A DNA stretch of 64,000 nt from Torreya grandis (GCA_037957365.1 JARHVA010003634.1:1083001-1147000), one strand, 5' to 3'; positions 25,546 through 37,385 are shown, counted from the stretch's first letter. Translations and numbers: made by a program. Notes: generated from the sequence alone by a model not told the origin.

Positions 25546-26105
25546 AAGCCCGTGTCGACCACGGCATTGGACAGGGTAATCATGGAGTACAGTAAAGGCT
25601 TGTATTATGTGGTACTGTCGTTACCAAAGTAAAAATATATTCGTACTAGTATGAAATTACAATGTAAGGAAATTAAATGTTTATTACTAGTGGACAATAC
25701 TGACATTAGTTAAAAAAAACATTAATATCCAAGATGGTTATAATAATGGGGAGCGAAGAACCAGGACAGCCGAAAAGAAACCGGCTCTCATCAAATATTT
25801 ATTTGACTATGGGCGAGAGCAATTTCCACGAGGATTGACGTGGACCCGATCTTAAAATGGTGAATTGATGACGAGACGACTAATCGACTTGTTTTGGTAT
25901 GTCTGAACACTGGGTCAAAAGTTGTTTGTAATGCTTTTCTTCCGATTTTGTAGGCTTTATATAAAAGTCTACAATGTCTTCATCTGTAGCAATTAAACTA
26001 TTTAAAAATGGTTTCCGCTACACTAAGAACTTTCATTAGTAGGGCCAGTACTAGAAATACATAAAATCACAAATTAAAAAATAGAAGTAGATTTACCCAT
26101 TGTTC
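25546..26105. other. Unrecognised link DNA
   Basis: Moderate G+C, no frame over 60 codons and no known motif. Confidence 0.4.
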
Positions 26106-27365
26106 TACCGTTTGTACCCAACTTGTGAAGCATAAAACATATTAAGGAGGATCCCTCGTATTGAGTTTACATATAAATTTATTATATCATGATTTTTATG
26201 TCAAGAGAGTGATGCTATAAATGAATTCACTTTTTTATGAATATAATAATTGATTGGTTGTTAAATATGTATGTTTGTTTATTCAATCTCTATTTTTATT
26301 TTGCAACTTCATAATTGACAAAAAAACTCTCTTTTAAATATTTTAAAATATACATTTTACTAATTTAAGTTAGATACGACACTTTAATACATTTTTAAAA
26401 TGTTTATATAAAATATTCATCATTCAAAAAAGTAATCCCACTTTTTTTTGGTAAGAACAATATTTCAATCTAATATAGTATGATATTTATATCATTGATG
26501 ATGGTAATGTCATAATGTAAATGACCCTCCCACTAAAATAATAGTTGATTGGTTGTGGGATGAATATATTTACTTGCTTGACACTTCCCTCTCTTTAAAA
26601 TCTTTCACTGGTTGTTAGGTTTGTTCTTTGGTAACATATAACCTAATTTAATGCAATCATATGATAATTGATCGGCTATGAGATGAATATTTTTTATTGC
26701 TCGACCTTCTTCTCTCCTGCTTTGTGGACTCATAATCTAAAAAAAAATCACATTCAAATGCCTCTAGATACATGCCTTGGTGCCCCAACACTTTAGTGCA
26801 TCTCAAAATTTCTTCTAAGACTCTAATATCTTGATAGTTCAAAAAATTAATCCCAGATTGGTTGTTATGATTGGCCCATCACAACATGTAAAACTAATAC
26901 AAGATCATCCTCATAGGGGTCATACCACAAGGGAATTGGACCTCATAATAAGATAACAATTTATTTTTCGTTGCAGGATGAACATATTTTCTTGTTTGGC
27001 TTTCTCCTCTCTTCCTGTGTGGCTTCACAATACCAAACATAATCATAGTTACATGCATCTAAATACATGCTTTACTATTCCAAATTGGATACACATCTTC
27101 AATGTATTCTATAATTTATTATACAATACTAAAATCTTCATCATTCAAAAAATTTAATGTTACTTTGGTTAATAGATTTGGTTCACGACAATATATAAAT
27201 ACAATTAAAATGATATTTATATCAATAAAGATGATCTCATAGTACATCTAACACTCATACTGATATAATAATTGATTGTTTGCAAGATGAATATGTTTTT
27301 TTAATATTAAACCCTCCCTTCTTCTCATTTATAATTTCATAATCTCTTAAAAATAACCATCCAGT
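26105..27365 (+). repeat. Q array, about 4 units
   Basis: Preceded by acccaacttgtgaagcat as at 1,855. Landmarks lie near 26,190, 26,480, 26,905 and 27,210. The layout matches the 1,890-3,400 array and, like it, leads into a P module downstream. Confidence 0.75.
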
Positions 27366-27384
27366 TACCAATAAATAAATGACT

Positions 27385-27387
<3 letters not shown>

Positions 27388-27446
<59 letters not shown>

Positions 27447-27530
27447 ATATACACATATACACACATATACATATATATATACATATATACACATATATAT
27501 ATATACATATACATATATATATACACATAT

Positions 27531-27564
<34 letters not shown>

Positions 27565-27583
27565 ACATATACATATACACACA
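27388..27583. repeat. Compound TA / CATA / CACA microsatellite
   Basis: About 195 bp of (ta)n grading into (cata)n and (caca)n. It produces artefact Y/I/T frames on both strands. Confidence 0.95.
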
Positions 27584-27639
27584 CAATGCATTTTGAAATT
27601 ATTTTTATAATTCTAAAAATTTAATTATTCAAAAAATTA

Positions 27640-28230
27640 ACCATACATTAATTGATCTTAAAATTGCACTTCTTCATTCTTTCCATTTTTTCAAAATAAA
27701 TATTAATGATTAATTTGAAGTTATTAAAAAACTCTTCATAATATTTACTTAAATTATTAGTATTTTTTGAAAATTCTTTATTATTATTTTATTATAATAA
27801 ATATTATAACTTAAAATATTAATCTAATATATGTTAGGTGTGAAATTCCTTTTAAGACATTTGACACTCCGAATGATCATCATTCATGAATCAACCTCCT
27901 ATTAGAGCATATTTTAGTCTTATTAAGTGAAAATTAGATGTCAACCTTCTAATAAATTGTATTGTACATTCATATTGAATGATAATTGTGTATCACATTC
28001 TCTCTAATTAAACTCAATCATTAGAGGAATATTTCTATTTTTATTGGTTTTTTAATTTTTACTTACAAACCAATCTTTTTATTTTCTTTTTATACATTTT
28101 TATATAGTCATTTTTTTAATAAGATCTTGAAGTGTTATTGTTTAGGTATGATATATTTAAAATTTAATATTAATATTTTACGTGATTGTATTATCAATAT
28201 TTTTATAATGAGTTTTAATAAATTTTTATA
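27640..28230 (+). repeat. P module, copy 4 (partial, decayed)
   Basis: Keeps the right half of P, including aaattagatgtcaacct, catattgaatgataattg and cacattctctctaattaaac. Confidence 0.65.
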
Positions 28231-28234
28231 TGAT

Positions 28235-28800
28235 TTTTTATGTATATATTTAATTTTTATGTCAATAAGATGCTGTTAAAATAAAGTATGCATTGTACTA
28301 TTATAGTGATTGAATTTTTAAAGGTTAATATGTTTTTTTCCTCAATTTTTTTGTCTCCTCTTTTTTTAGTTTTATGATCTAATAAATAAATTATATTCAA
28401 ATGTTTTAAAAAAATATGGCCTTTTAACCAAAGTTAGATATTCTTATTCAATACATTTTAGAATCATTTCTAGAACCTTAAAATCATTATTATTTGAATA
28501 ATTAATCCCACACATTGAAAATATGTTGAGTCTATGACAATATGTAAACATAATTTATCATAATCCTTATGTCAATTTAAATAATATGACAATGAAAATG
28601 ATCTATTTATTAATATAATTCTTAATTTGTTTACAAGATACATGTGTTTACTTTCTCAAATTTTCCACTTTGTAATTTTATGTTATAAATTTTCAAAATA
28701 TTTGATTTTAAATATCTCTAAATATATAATACATTACCATATAAAATTAGGTATATCTCTTTAGAACATCTTAAGTTTTCTTTTAAAAACATACAAATTG
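28235..28800 (+). repeat. Q units following P copy 4
   Basis: Landmarks near 28,255 and 28,560 in the standard order. Confidence 0.65.
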
Positions 28801-28899
28801 AGACATAATTTAATCTTTAAAAGAAATAATTATTAATTAGATGAGCTTTTCATCTTTCCAAGAAGCCCAAAAATGATATATAACTTTTTATTATTTTGA

Positions 28900-29700
28900 T
28901 AAATTTAAATTTTCATTTAAAATACATGTTTTTAATTAAAACATTAGTAAAATAAAGTTATGGTGGAAATATGTAACACTTATTCAATAAATCAGAGCTA
29001 AATCAGAGAATGATAATTATTTGTAATAAGTTGTTACATCGTGTATATGTATATGTGTGTATATATATATATATACAAATAAATTAATAATAATTGTATG
29101 TTATTATATATTTTCAACATATTTTAAATATTATTTAAACTAATAAAATTATTAATATATTTATATGAATTTTATTTTCAAAATCATGAAAATCAATTTT
29201 TTAATTTTCATGTAACCTTTAAATTCATTTTTTTTAATTAAAAATATTATTATTGAGTTTAAAAGAATTTTACAACTAATTTAACTTAAAATCTATTTTC
29301 CTCCTTTTCTTTTGTTGAATAGTGTGTGATTGCAAACATTTGGTTAGTTGGATAAATCCAAATAAGGTAATATAATAGAAAAAGATATATCATAAGCTTA
29401 TCTAGTCATATAGATGATTAATAAATTTATTTTCTTCAATTAAAAAGATTGATGTTGAGATTAAAAGAATTTCACAACTTATTTATCCTAAACTCTATGT
29501 TCCTCCTTTTGTTTTGCTCGATAATGTGTGATTGCAAACATTTAGTTAGTAAGATCAAATATAGATAAGGCAATATAATTGAAATATATATATCATAAGC
29601 TTGTGTGGTAATATAGATGATTAATTTGTTCATAATCATTATTTCATACATTTGGATGAGGTTTAGATTTTTGGGAGCTTGAACACAAGGTCTCAATACA
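28900..29700 (+). repeat. S module with internal duplication
   Basis: The S blocks gaatagtgtgtgattgcaaac, tttggttagttggata and aaggtaatataatag occur at 29,320-29,380 and again at 29,520-29,580, preceded both times by a (t/g)attgag-ttaaaagaattt(t/c)acaact block. So about 200 bp of S is tandemly doubled here. Confidence 0.65.
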
Positions 29701-30735
29701 TAAATACAAAATTAGCTTGATGTATTCTATAAATTCTCTTATAGCTTTTCATTAAAAAAATAATATATTAAACTGTTTCTTATATATATATAATTTATAA
29801 ACATCTTTATAATGTTACTTGAAAATATTTTGTGACAATCTTGTTAAATATCAACACATCACTAGTATGTCACTTTAATATGGTGTGGTTGTTACAAATA
29901 TATAAGCTTGAAGTAAGACCTGATCATTGTATCAGTATGCCTCATTTCTTTAATACTGAATTATATTAATTCATACACATTATTTCTCATAATTGTTTGA
30001 TAGAGAATGTGTGTTATAGAGAAAATCCTTAACAACTTTATAATTTTCTTAAAAATGAAGGTTCATTTCAACAATTTTCACATCTAATAAGCATGTTTTA
30101 AAACCTCAATATATTAAGTGACCCTGATAATATTATTAATAATAAAGGATTTATACGAGAAAGATGAAAAAGTTTGATAAACATATATGGCATATTAAAA
30201 ATCATATAAATCATCTGAAATTGTGTTGTTAGATGGTAAAAATGACTTCAAAAGGCCACCCACATAGCATAGTAAGTTACAAACATCATAAAATCATATT
30301 TTGAATGGCATATGACCAACACCATCCCTATATCTGATGTAGAGACTAGATTTTATTATTCTGGTTAGAGAATCTCCATCTTGTCTAAAATAGAGTGTGC
30401 CATTTTTTAAATTGTCTATCCTATTATGTCTATGATTCTCATAAGCATTTAGTGGCACTTTTACTAGTTTCTTATCTGGCATCCATAATTTTTGTTTACA
30501 TTAACATTTCTAGATACACATTTAATCTAAGCATAGCCCATATGCATGAATGATTACAATGAGGAAGATTAACATGTTTGCGTGTCGAGGAGAAGGGAAA
30601 TTTATAGGGATCAAGAAAAGGAAAGGCCGATATCAACAGTGTGAAGTAGAGGGCAGTGGACAACAAAAGGGTTTAAATATGAAAAAGTCATATTTTGAGG
30701 TTACAAGAGAGGCACCTACAGTTACAAGGATTCTG
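29701..30735. other. AT-rich DNA, no recognised gene
   Basis: Small frames at 30,294-30,482 (minus) and 30,550-30,765 (plus) have no recognisable domain. The second runs up to the left target duplication of the next element. Confidence 0.4.
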
Positions 30736-30740
30736 ACAAC
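30736..30740. other. Target site duplication, left (acaac)
   Basis: acaac here and at 33,958-33,962, the 5-bp size made by copia integrase. Confidence 0.9.
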
Positions 30741-31025
30741 TGTTAGTTTTTATGATCAAAATTGAAACAATCAGAGCAATGCAACACAATGAATAAAGAA
30801 CACAACAAGATAAATCTAATTTACTCTTTTGAAGTCTACTCTATCTTATGAATTATACTTCTTATTCAATTATCTTCAACAATGAGAAATCACTATATAG
30901 CTACAAGTGAGAGGAAAGAGATGCATCTCTTCAATCTCCCTGTTAGCCTACACCAAACAAATCATGTCTTTATAAGATATAAGAAGTTGGGCTGGAAGTG
31001 GGAGCCTGACGCTGCTCCTTCAACA
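30741..31025 (-). repeat. 3' LTR (285 bp)
   Basis: Plus-strand ends are TGTTAG and TCAACA. On the minus strand it begins TGTTGAAGGAGC. Followed on the plus strand by ctccctctcagc, which is the polypurine tract gctgagagggag on the element's own strand. Confidence 0.9.
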
Positions 31026-31172
31026 CTCCCTCTCAGCTAGGGAGGATACTTCTAGCTACATAAGACATATCACCTCATTGTGATGTCAACCACAATGGCT
31101 ACAATAATGTATAGTATATACAGGTGTTCATCACTTTACATGACATCCACTATGGCTCTCCTAGAGGGTGGA

Positions 31173-31310
31173 ATCAAGGGATTTCACCTTGAACTTCTAT
31201 GACAGAGAAGAACTCGTTATCAAGGGATTTCACCTTGAACATCTCTCACAGAGAAGAACTCATTATCAAGGGATTTCACCTTGAACTTCTGTCACAGAGA
31301 AGAACTCGTT
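31173..31310 (-). repeat. 46-bp tandem repeat, 3 units
   Basis: atcaagggatttcacc starts at 31,173, 31,219 and 31,265, with a stub at 31,311. The units are nearly identical. The unit duplicates the integrase tail (the DNEFFSV-EVQGEIP frame), and 46 is not divisible by 3, so each copy shifts the frame. Confidence 0.9.
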
Positions 31311-31515
31311 ATCAAGCGTAGCTTTGGTGGCTTCTACAATAGATCTATTCTTCCTTTCTGCAACACCAGTCTGTTGAGGGTTGTAAGGGACACAAAACTC
31401 CCTCTTAATTATTGCTTCAATGCAAATGTTACAGAATCCTTCAGAGGTGTACTCCCCTCTATTGTCAGATCTCATAACTTTGATTCTTTCAGAGGGGTCC
31501 CAGAACTATTACTAC
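31266..31515 (-). pseudogene. Copia integrase catalytic core fragment
   Basis: The minus frame reads FWDPSERIKVMRSDNRGEYT, then about 25 residues on VPYNPQQTGVAERKNRSIVEA. This is the central part of the copia integrase core: the second catalytic Asp (RSDNRGEYT) and the catalytic Glu (GVAERKN) are both present. The first catalytic Asp, the zinc-binding N-terminal domain and everything beyond the Glu helix are missing. About 80 residues remain of a domain normally near 170. The fragment is fused on one side to the acidic cargo and runs into the 46-bp repeats on the other. It cannot be functional. Confidence 0.9.
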
Positions 31516-31615
31516 ATTCTTATCTCATCTCATCAGATAGCTCACTGTCCATGCTGTGGTCAGCATCATAATCACTAGTTGTTCTTACATTCTCATTTAT
31601 GGCATCCTCAGATTC

Positions 31616-32320
31616 TTAATGTTGCTCTTCAAAATCGTTACCATGAATTTTAGAAGCACATATGTCCTCTCCACTAGCTAAAGTATTTATGTCTTCATCT
31701 TCTTCAAATTTAGAATTTACGCTGAGCTCAAACAGAGATTTGTCTAATGGGTTGTCAACATTTGTATGACTATTGAATTGTATAGGATAATTTGATTCAC
31801 TCTCCCTGCTACTGCCATCCTTGCATTTCGAAAATAGTCTTATGAGATTATATTCATCATCAAATCTATCAAATATGCCTCTTAAAATATAAATGCACTC
31901 CTCTTTAATCTCTTGTTTAAGAACAACATTGGGTTTAATAACTAAATTTAGTGGATTGTCAACCTCTGTATCACTACTGTATTCCATATCAAAAGTGTCA
32001 TCTTGAATATAATTATTTAGCTTGCCATCTTCACTGCAAGAAGAATCAAACTCATCACATTTGTTGCTATGATGCTCAATAATTTCTTTATCTGGTCCAT
32101 CATTACCACTTTGATCATCTTTCCAGCCAACAAACTATTTTGTATGACCATTAGCATTAACTTCAGGAGCAGATTCACCCTTAGAGCTTCCTGAAACATA
32201 GTTGGTTTCTTCTTTTGCCTCATCTTTGAGGTATGAATTGACTTCATAGAATGATATGTTGGGTAGACTGTTAGGTTCTGTATGACTGCTGCAATCAGTT
32301 TCAAGAGCATTTATCAGAAG
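31616..32320 (-). pseudogene. Acidic repeat-containing cargo protein, C-terminal part
   Basis: One minus-strand frame continues from about 32,310 to the stop at 31,616 with a single internal stop near 32,133. It is strongly acidic (many D, E, S, N) with no hydrophobic segment. Degenerate motifs recur: SHTEPNSLP, HTNVDNPLD and DTEVDNPLN. The open part from 31,987 is 123 codons. I do not recognise the family, and nothing similar belongs to standard copia proteins. It follows the coiled-coil modules at 32,520-33,240 and was probably the acidic tail of the same protein. Whether it is a captured host gene or a lineage-specific extra gene cannot be told from sequence alone. Confidence 0.5.
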
Positions 32321-32516
32321 AAATAATAATTGAAGGTAACAAATCTACAAACACTCTCACAACTACAGGACTGCGTTGGTAGCTCCTCACCTGGATGTGA
32401 AAGTCATGCAAAAGATCATCTACCACCCCTTTCATGTCAATCAATTCAACACAACTAGAATCTGGTAGTCTATTCATATCGTAAAAAAACATTCTTATAA
32501 AGGGTTTCAAAATCAT

Positions 32517-33560
32517 TGTTAATCGAACTCAAATTTGTCCTAAGCTGACTATAGTGATCTTCATCCCTTACGTTGTGATCTTCCTCTACAAAATGTAGAG
32601 CATGGCTGGTTAGGTCAATGTACTACTGATGATAATATTCAACTTTAGTCTTCTGTCTAAACTGCATCCTCAACTGGGAATCAAGATTTGTGAAAGAAGA
32701 AAATGGCATCTGTCGCATTTGCAGGAGTTCATCGGATGGAAAATCGGCTAATTTAAGATTACAAATATAATGATACATGTCCCTATTTAAGATTTTGTAA
32801 TCGTCCCTTAGCGAATTCAAATGTATGTTAAGCTCAATATAATGATCCACGTCCCTAAGATTACACGCTTCCTCTGTTAACAGAAGCACGCATTGTTGCA
32901 GGTCAATGCAATGCTGACGATAATGTTCAATCCAAGCATTCTGCTCCACCATCCTTCTCTGTTCTTCGTGCCTCCTCAACTGGTTCTTTAACTCATACTC
33001 AAAATCTATCAGAGACTTAGATGTCATCAACTACTTTTTCCTGAGTTCACTGGATGAAAAATATAATGATTCACTTTTTAAGATTTGGAATTCTTTCTAC
33101 AACAAATTCAAATATATGTTAAGCTCAGAATAATGATCCCCATCCCTAAGTTTGTGTGCTTCCTTGGTTACTTGAAGCATGCAGTTGTTTAGATCAATGT
33201 GTTGCTCATTGTATTTCTATAGTATCTGTTGATGACAAAATTCTTCTTCATCTCTCTTGCATTGTTCTCCCTCTTTCCTTCACTGTTCTTCTTCCCTACA
33301 ACGCTATTGATCTTCCATCATTTGCTATTTTTCATCCTCCCTCTACTGTTTATTCTCTCTACCCTGCTGAAATGCTACTTCTCTTTCTCAAATATCACCA
33401 CGTCCTGCGAGTGTCATCTCTTCATCTTTCAGGGGTTGTTCTTCCACAAGGGTTATTTCACCACGTGACATGTCTTGGCTTGCGATATTTGTTTTATTTT
33501 TATTTAATTTTCCTTGGATGTGGATTTGGATGCTCCTTCGAGTCTATACTCAATTTTAAG
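32517..33560 (-). pseudogene. Cargo protein with three coiled-coil modules, N-terminal part
   Basis: On the minus strand three related blocks of about 96 codons occur: QHIDLNNCML...RDGDHYSELN (near 33,140), HCIDLQQCVL...RDVDHYIELN (near 32,850) and YIDLTSHALH...RDEDHYSQLR (near 32,563). The spacing is 290 and 286 nt. Each module is led by an E/K/Q/R-rich helix such as RRHEEQRRMVEQ, suggesting a coiled coil. The middle module is open for 135 codons (33,030-32,623), and stops interrupt the others. It sits right after the element's 5' LTR, in the place where gag would be, but it lacks a zinc knuckle and gag signatures. Function unknown. Confidence 0.55.
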
Positions 33561-33655
33561 ACTGTTCACCATCTTGATTAAAATAGGGATAGACAGGAGA
33601 TATAAAGAACAACATAGTATTTTTGCAATGATAAATCTGATCATGATCTTCTTCA

Positions 33656-33672
33656 AACTTGCTCTGATACCA
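33656..33672 (-). other. Primer-binding site, initiator tRNA-Met type
   Basis: The plus strand reads cttgctctgatacca just before the right LTR, so the element strand reads TGGTATCAGAGCAAG directly after its 5' LTR. Confidence 0.9.
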
Positions 33673-33957
33673 TGTTAGTTTTTATGATCAGAATTAAAAT
33701 AATCAGAGCAATGCAACACAATGAATAATGAACACAACAAGATAAATCTGATTTACTCTTTTGAAGTCTGCTCTATCTTATGATTTATACTTCTTATTCA
33801 ATTATCTTCAACATTGAGAAATCACTATATATATACAAGTGAGAGGAAAGAGACGCATCTCTTCAATCTCCATGTCGGCCTACACCAAATAAATCATGTC
33901 TTTAAAAGATACAAGAAGTTGGGCTAGAAGTGGGAGCTCGATGCTGCTCCTTCAACA
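33673..33957 (-). repeat. 5' LTR (285 bp)
   Basis: Partner of 30,741-31,025, the same length with about 21 mismatches and no indel seen by eye. Confidence 0.9.
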
Positions 33958-33962
33958 ACAAC
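33958..33962. other. Target site duplication, right (acaac)
   Basis: Identical to 30,736-30,740. Confidence 0.9.
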
Positions 33963-34099
33963 TCCTTCCACTGACTTAGACTTTGCTTTTGCATGGTGCC
34001 CCAATATTAACAATCCATTTTACAGTTCTAGTGATTAAGTTTTTAGAGAAAGAATACCTATAAGCTGCCTATTTTTTCACTAGGATTTTTACCTTGATC

Positions 34100-35150
34100 C
34101 ATTTGTATGGATAGCTTTACGGCTACAATGTCCAGGGCACAAGGCACTGCAAAATATTACATCTTGACTACCTCTGGTGAAAATGGAGATGGGGCTAATT
34201 AAGATTCCTTAGAGGGAGATGTCCCAATCCTCTTTGCTAACTTGACCCATGAGTTAGAGCTCTAAAAATACTACATCTTTACCACAGACAAAGATTTGGG
34301 ATTGAAGTCTTTAAGTTGTAAATGTTTGAGGAAATGTCCGTTGCTCAAGTAGATTTACATTTGGATGAAATATGTATAGTCAATCTCTAAATCTCCCACC
34401 ATCTTTTTGCTGGAAAAAGGTTTTATTTTGATGCAATTCTTTTTAGTTAAAGACTCTACTTTTGTGATGGAGCAAGGGACTTGGTTTGTCGGGAATCGAG
34501 GGGTTATTGTGTGTCCCTAGTTTCCTTTATTTGATGCTTATGAAATTCATATTTATTTATTCCATATATGGGTTAGGCTATAGAATCTACTCTTGGTCAT
34601 GCATAATCATGGGATGTTAAAACACATTTTATGTCTTATAGGGGATTTTATTAAATTAGATTAATCCTCCATTGGATTTTAGAAGAGATTTTCCAAGGTT
34701 TATATTATAATTGATATCCTTAAATCTATTATTAACTAAATAAAAAATGTTTCATCATAAGTGGTTTGAACACAATTTTTTAATTTTGAAGGATTGCATT
34801 TTCACTACTTTCAATGTAATTAGGTAAGGAATAAGATTCCCTGAGTGTCATTAAACCATCAATATGTTTTATTCAACGTCAAAAGTGGTCCTAGAAATCT
34901 AACAAGCCACCACAAGACCACCACTTATTACCACCTATCCCCTAATGTTTTGTGTCATTCCAATATTATAGAACTAGTCATTAGGAATGAAAGCATTGCA
35001 AAGGTTTCCTATCTGTTGTTGTGAGCAATGGGATCACAATCCCTATGGATAATCTTGTTAATTTTCATAGTCCAGATAATCTACCATTTGAAGTTATACT
35101 AGCATATGTGTCTTTATTAAAGTTTAATTATTTTTAGGTGAATGATGGCG
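34100..35150 (+). pseudogene. LINE (plant L1) ORF1 relic with DUF4283 domain
   Basis: One plus-strand frame between about 34,430 and 34,830, broken by about nine stops, reads MEQGTWFVGNRGVIVCP, FPLFDAYEI, IWVRL-NLLLVMHNHGML, LIGDFIKLD, FSKVYIIIDI and FEGLHFHYFQCN. This is the order of DUF4283, the RNA-binding domain of plant L1-type ORF1 proteins (GPW.F.....L...W.P.FDP, then WVR...LP, then LG....D, then AR..V..D), ending where the CX2C zinc knuckle begins (FQCN). Upstream text from 34,100 may be its N-terminus. No ORF2 reverse transcriptase follows, so this is a 3'-lost or rearranged copy. Confidence 0.75.
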
Positions 35151-36300
35151 GCCAAAAGCTATGTTTCAAAAAATATGTGGATTCGAAGAGTAGATCCATT
35201 GAGATGGTGGTAGGGTCCTAGTTGAAGATGATTAATATGGTTTAGCCTGAATTAGTTCTAAATGAATCAATAGTGTGGAGCTTTAAAATCTAGAGCTTTC
35301 ACAAGACTTGCACCACCTCCTTTTGAGCCATATTTGTAATAAGCTACTTCTTTCTAGGATAGTGAAATAGATTTTTGACCCAATGAGACTCTCACCATTT
35401 CTCATAAAGGTTCATTATTGTCTAAAGTAAATTGTAGAAAGAAAAGTCAAAGAGTACTAAAAACTAAAGTGGAAGGACTTTAGGTAGATGCTTTGAATTC
35501 TATTAGTGAGAGCACATAATGGACAATGGAGGCACTTCTTTCACGTAGTCTCAGAAGGGCACTTGCTACTCATTGATGACACGCTTTTTTGTGATGGAGT
35601 TGGTATACTTTAATTTTTTTGGTGTCACATCTAAGAATTTTTGGGCTTACCGATTTATTTAAGATGTAGGTGTCTCTTCAATCTTTGGATTATATAATAG
35701 TTTTTCCAAGTTCATACTGAAAATTAAGTTTTTGTATTTTATCTCTATTTTATTGGAAGGATGAGGGACCCCACAACCATCAATCATCGATTTAAAAAAA
35801 TAGTAAAAGAATTTCTAAGTATTAGAAAAAAAAATCTACATCTCATTGATTGTAGGTTCTATTAGTTTGATGCATTTATAATTAAATATTTATTATAATT
35901 AATTAGAAATATTTTTAATTAAATAATTCTTCAAATTTAATTTTATTGACGTTAATTTAATTTTTTTAGAAATTAAAAACTTGATATTTTCACTTTTCAT
36001 AGTTTTTTATTATTTTTTTAATTGTCAAAAATAAAAATATAATATTTTTAATTATATATATTATATAAATTATTATTTTAAATTTATCTATTTTTATAAT
36101 GCATTATTACTTAAACTTTTTTTAAAAGTTATCGAATAAGTGCAGCTTTGTTAAATAGACACCAATACGTGTTAGGAATATTCCTGTCAAAATTTTAATA
36201 ACTAACAATTTAAAATCTAGTTGCAGATGATACGCGAATATAATTATAATAACATATAATTAAAATATATTTTTAAAGAGTAAAACAAATATATTTCTAG
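35151..36300. other. LINE-derived or unrecognised DNA, then AT-rich tract
   Basis: From 35,150 to 35,780 the composition resembles the LINE relic before it but I recognise no domain. From 35,880 to 36,300 it is very AT-rich. Confidence 0.35.
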
Positions 36301-36304
36301 GAAA

Positions 36305-37385
36305 CAATGGAACGTGACTCGGGAGGAGTCGTTGCACTGAGCGGGAAAGGTTTTTTCAAAAATACTCATGGAGGGGATTAGCTCAGCCTGATCCATGAGG
36401 AGGGGACCGACGATGATGAAGACCCTAACCCGGATGAGAAGGCGGAGAATGACGAAGTCTCTGTTACGAAGGTTGAGTGGTTTGGATTCTTTCTGCCTGA
36501 TGGGGAAGCTTACTCTTTGGGTGAAGTGCTTGTTTGGGAGCGCATAATGGGCTTACGACTTGTCTCTTGCTGATGGGGATTGCTAGATGGGAGGCAGAGG
36601 CTGTCTTTCAGGTTCACGAATCCGCTAACCGGCGATGTTCTTATCCCTGTATGGCCTAAGTAGTGTTTGTTTCCCTGAAGAATATCTCCCCGGCTAGAGT
36701 TGTTCTTGGTGTGATAGGTAGATTATGGGGCAGATTTTCCCATTCTGCCTCTCTAGTCTTGCCTCTCGGTTTGATCATGAAATTTAACCCAGTTTGGGTT
36801 TATGCGCTGTTTGGCATTGACTTATATGTGTTTGAGGGGATGGCGCGGCATATTGTTCCACTGAGTTGCTCTCTTGCGGTTTGTTAAGAAATCTTCTTGC
36901 TTTGGAAGAATGCTTTGCGGGTGGTGGGTCACCCTGTTTTGGGAAAATGCTGCCTTGTTTCATGTAGGTTTGTTCTGAGGTCTCTCAAGTGCTATCCACA
37001 GATATGAACTCTGCTCCTGGTTGTTCTCCTTAAGGAATCACTGAAATGGATACTTGCTGGCACGAGGTTTGATTGTTTGAACTTACAGCTACAAGCTCTT
37101 TCCAGTCTTCGATGTATTGTTTTGAAGCTGAACTTTATCTCCCAGTTTTGCAAGGATTGTAGTTGTGCCTCAAGCTTTTGGTCAGGCTCTGGAAGAAGTA
37201 GAATCCTAAAGAACGGTTCTGCAATGGTTCTGATCTAGAAAATGCAATATTTGGCTCTAAGTGAAAGGGAGACCCAGAACCACAATAGTAAGTATTTTTT
37301 CTGTTTATGTTTGGGGGATCTTGTGAATATCTCAGGATTCTTTGGTATGATTAATCTCTTTTGGGACCCTGGTCTCACCTATGGC
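36305..37385 (+). other. GC-richer coding-like remnant, family unknown
   Basis: Composition shifts sharply to about 45% G+C at 36,305. A 74-codon frame (36,663-36,887) and neighbouring frames show coding-like composition, but I see no domain. The acidic run DDDEDPNPDEKAENDE near 36,400 would suit a disordered linker. It could be the start of another transposon ORF. Confidence 0.3.

Larger units (their letters stand above)
30741..33957 (-). mobile_element. Non-autonomous Ty1-copia element with foreign cargo, 3.2 kb
   Basis: Complete element on the minus strand: 285-bp LTRs at both ends, a perfect 5-bp target duplication, a polypurine tract by the left LTR and an initiator-tRNA-Met primer site by the right LTR. 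Only a scrap of integrase remains of pol. I see no gag, protease, reverse transcriptase or RNase H. The remaining interior of about 2 kb encodes a degenerate protein unlike retroelement proteins, with coiled-coil modules and then an acidic tail. The LTRs differ at about 21 of 285 positions by hand count, so the insertion is old but younger than the surrounding repeats. It must have moved using proteins from another copia. Confidence 0.85.

Noticed and set aside
27337..27624. Four overlapping frames rich in Y, I, T, C
   Set aside because: They are translations of the TA/CATA/CACA microsatellite on both strands.
33156..33581. 141-codon plus-strand frame, Leu/Phe/Ser/Cys-rich, looks like a membrane protein
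   Set aside because: Antisense of the charged coiled-coil cargo. Glu/Lys-rich minus codons read as hydrophobic residues on the plus strand.
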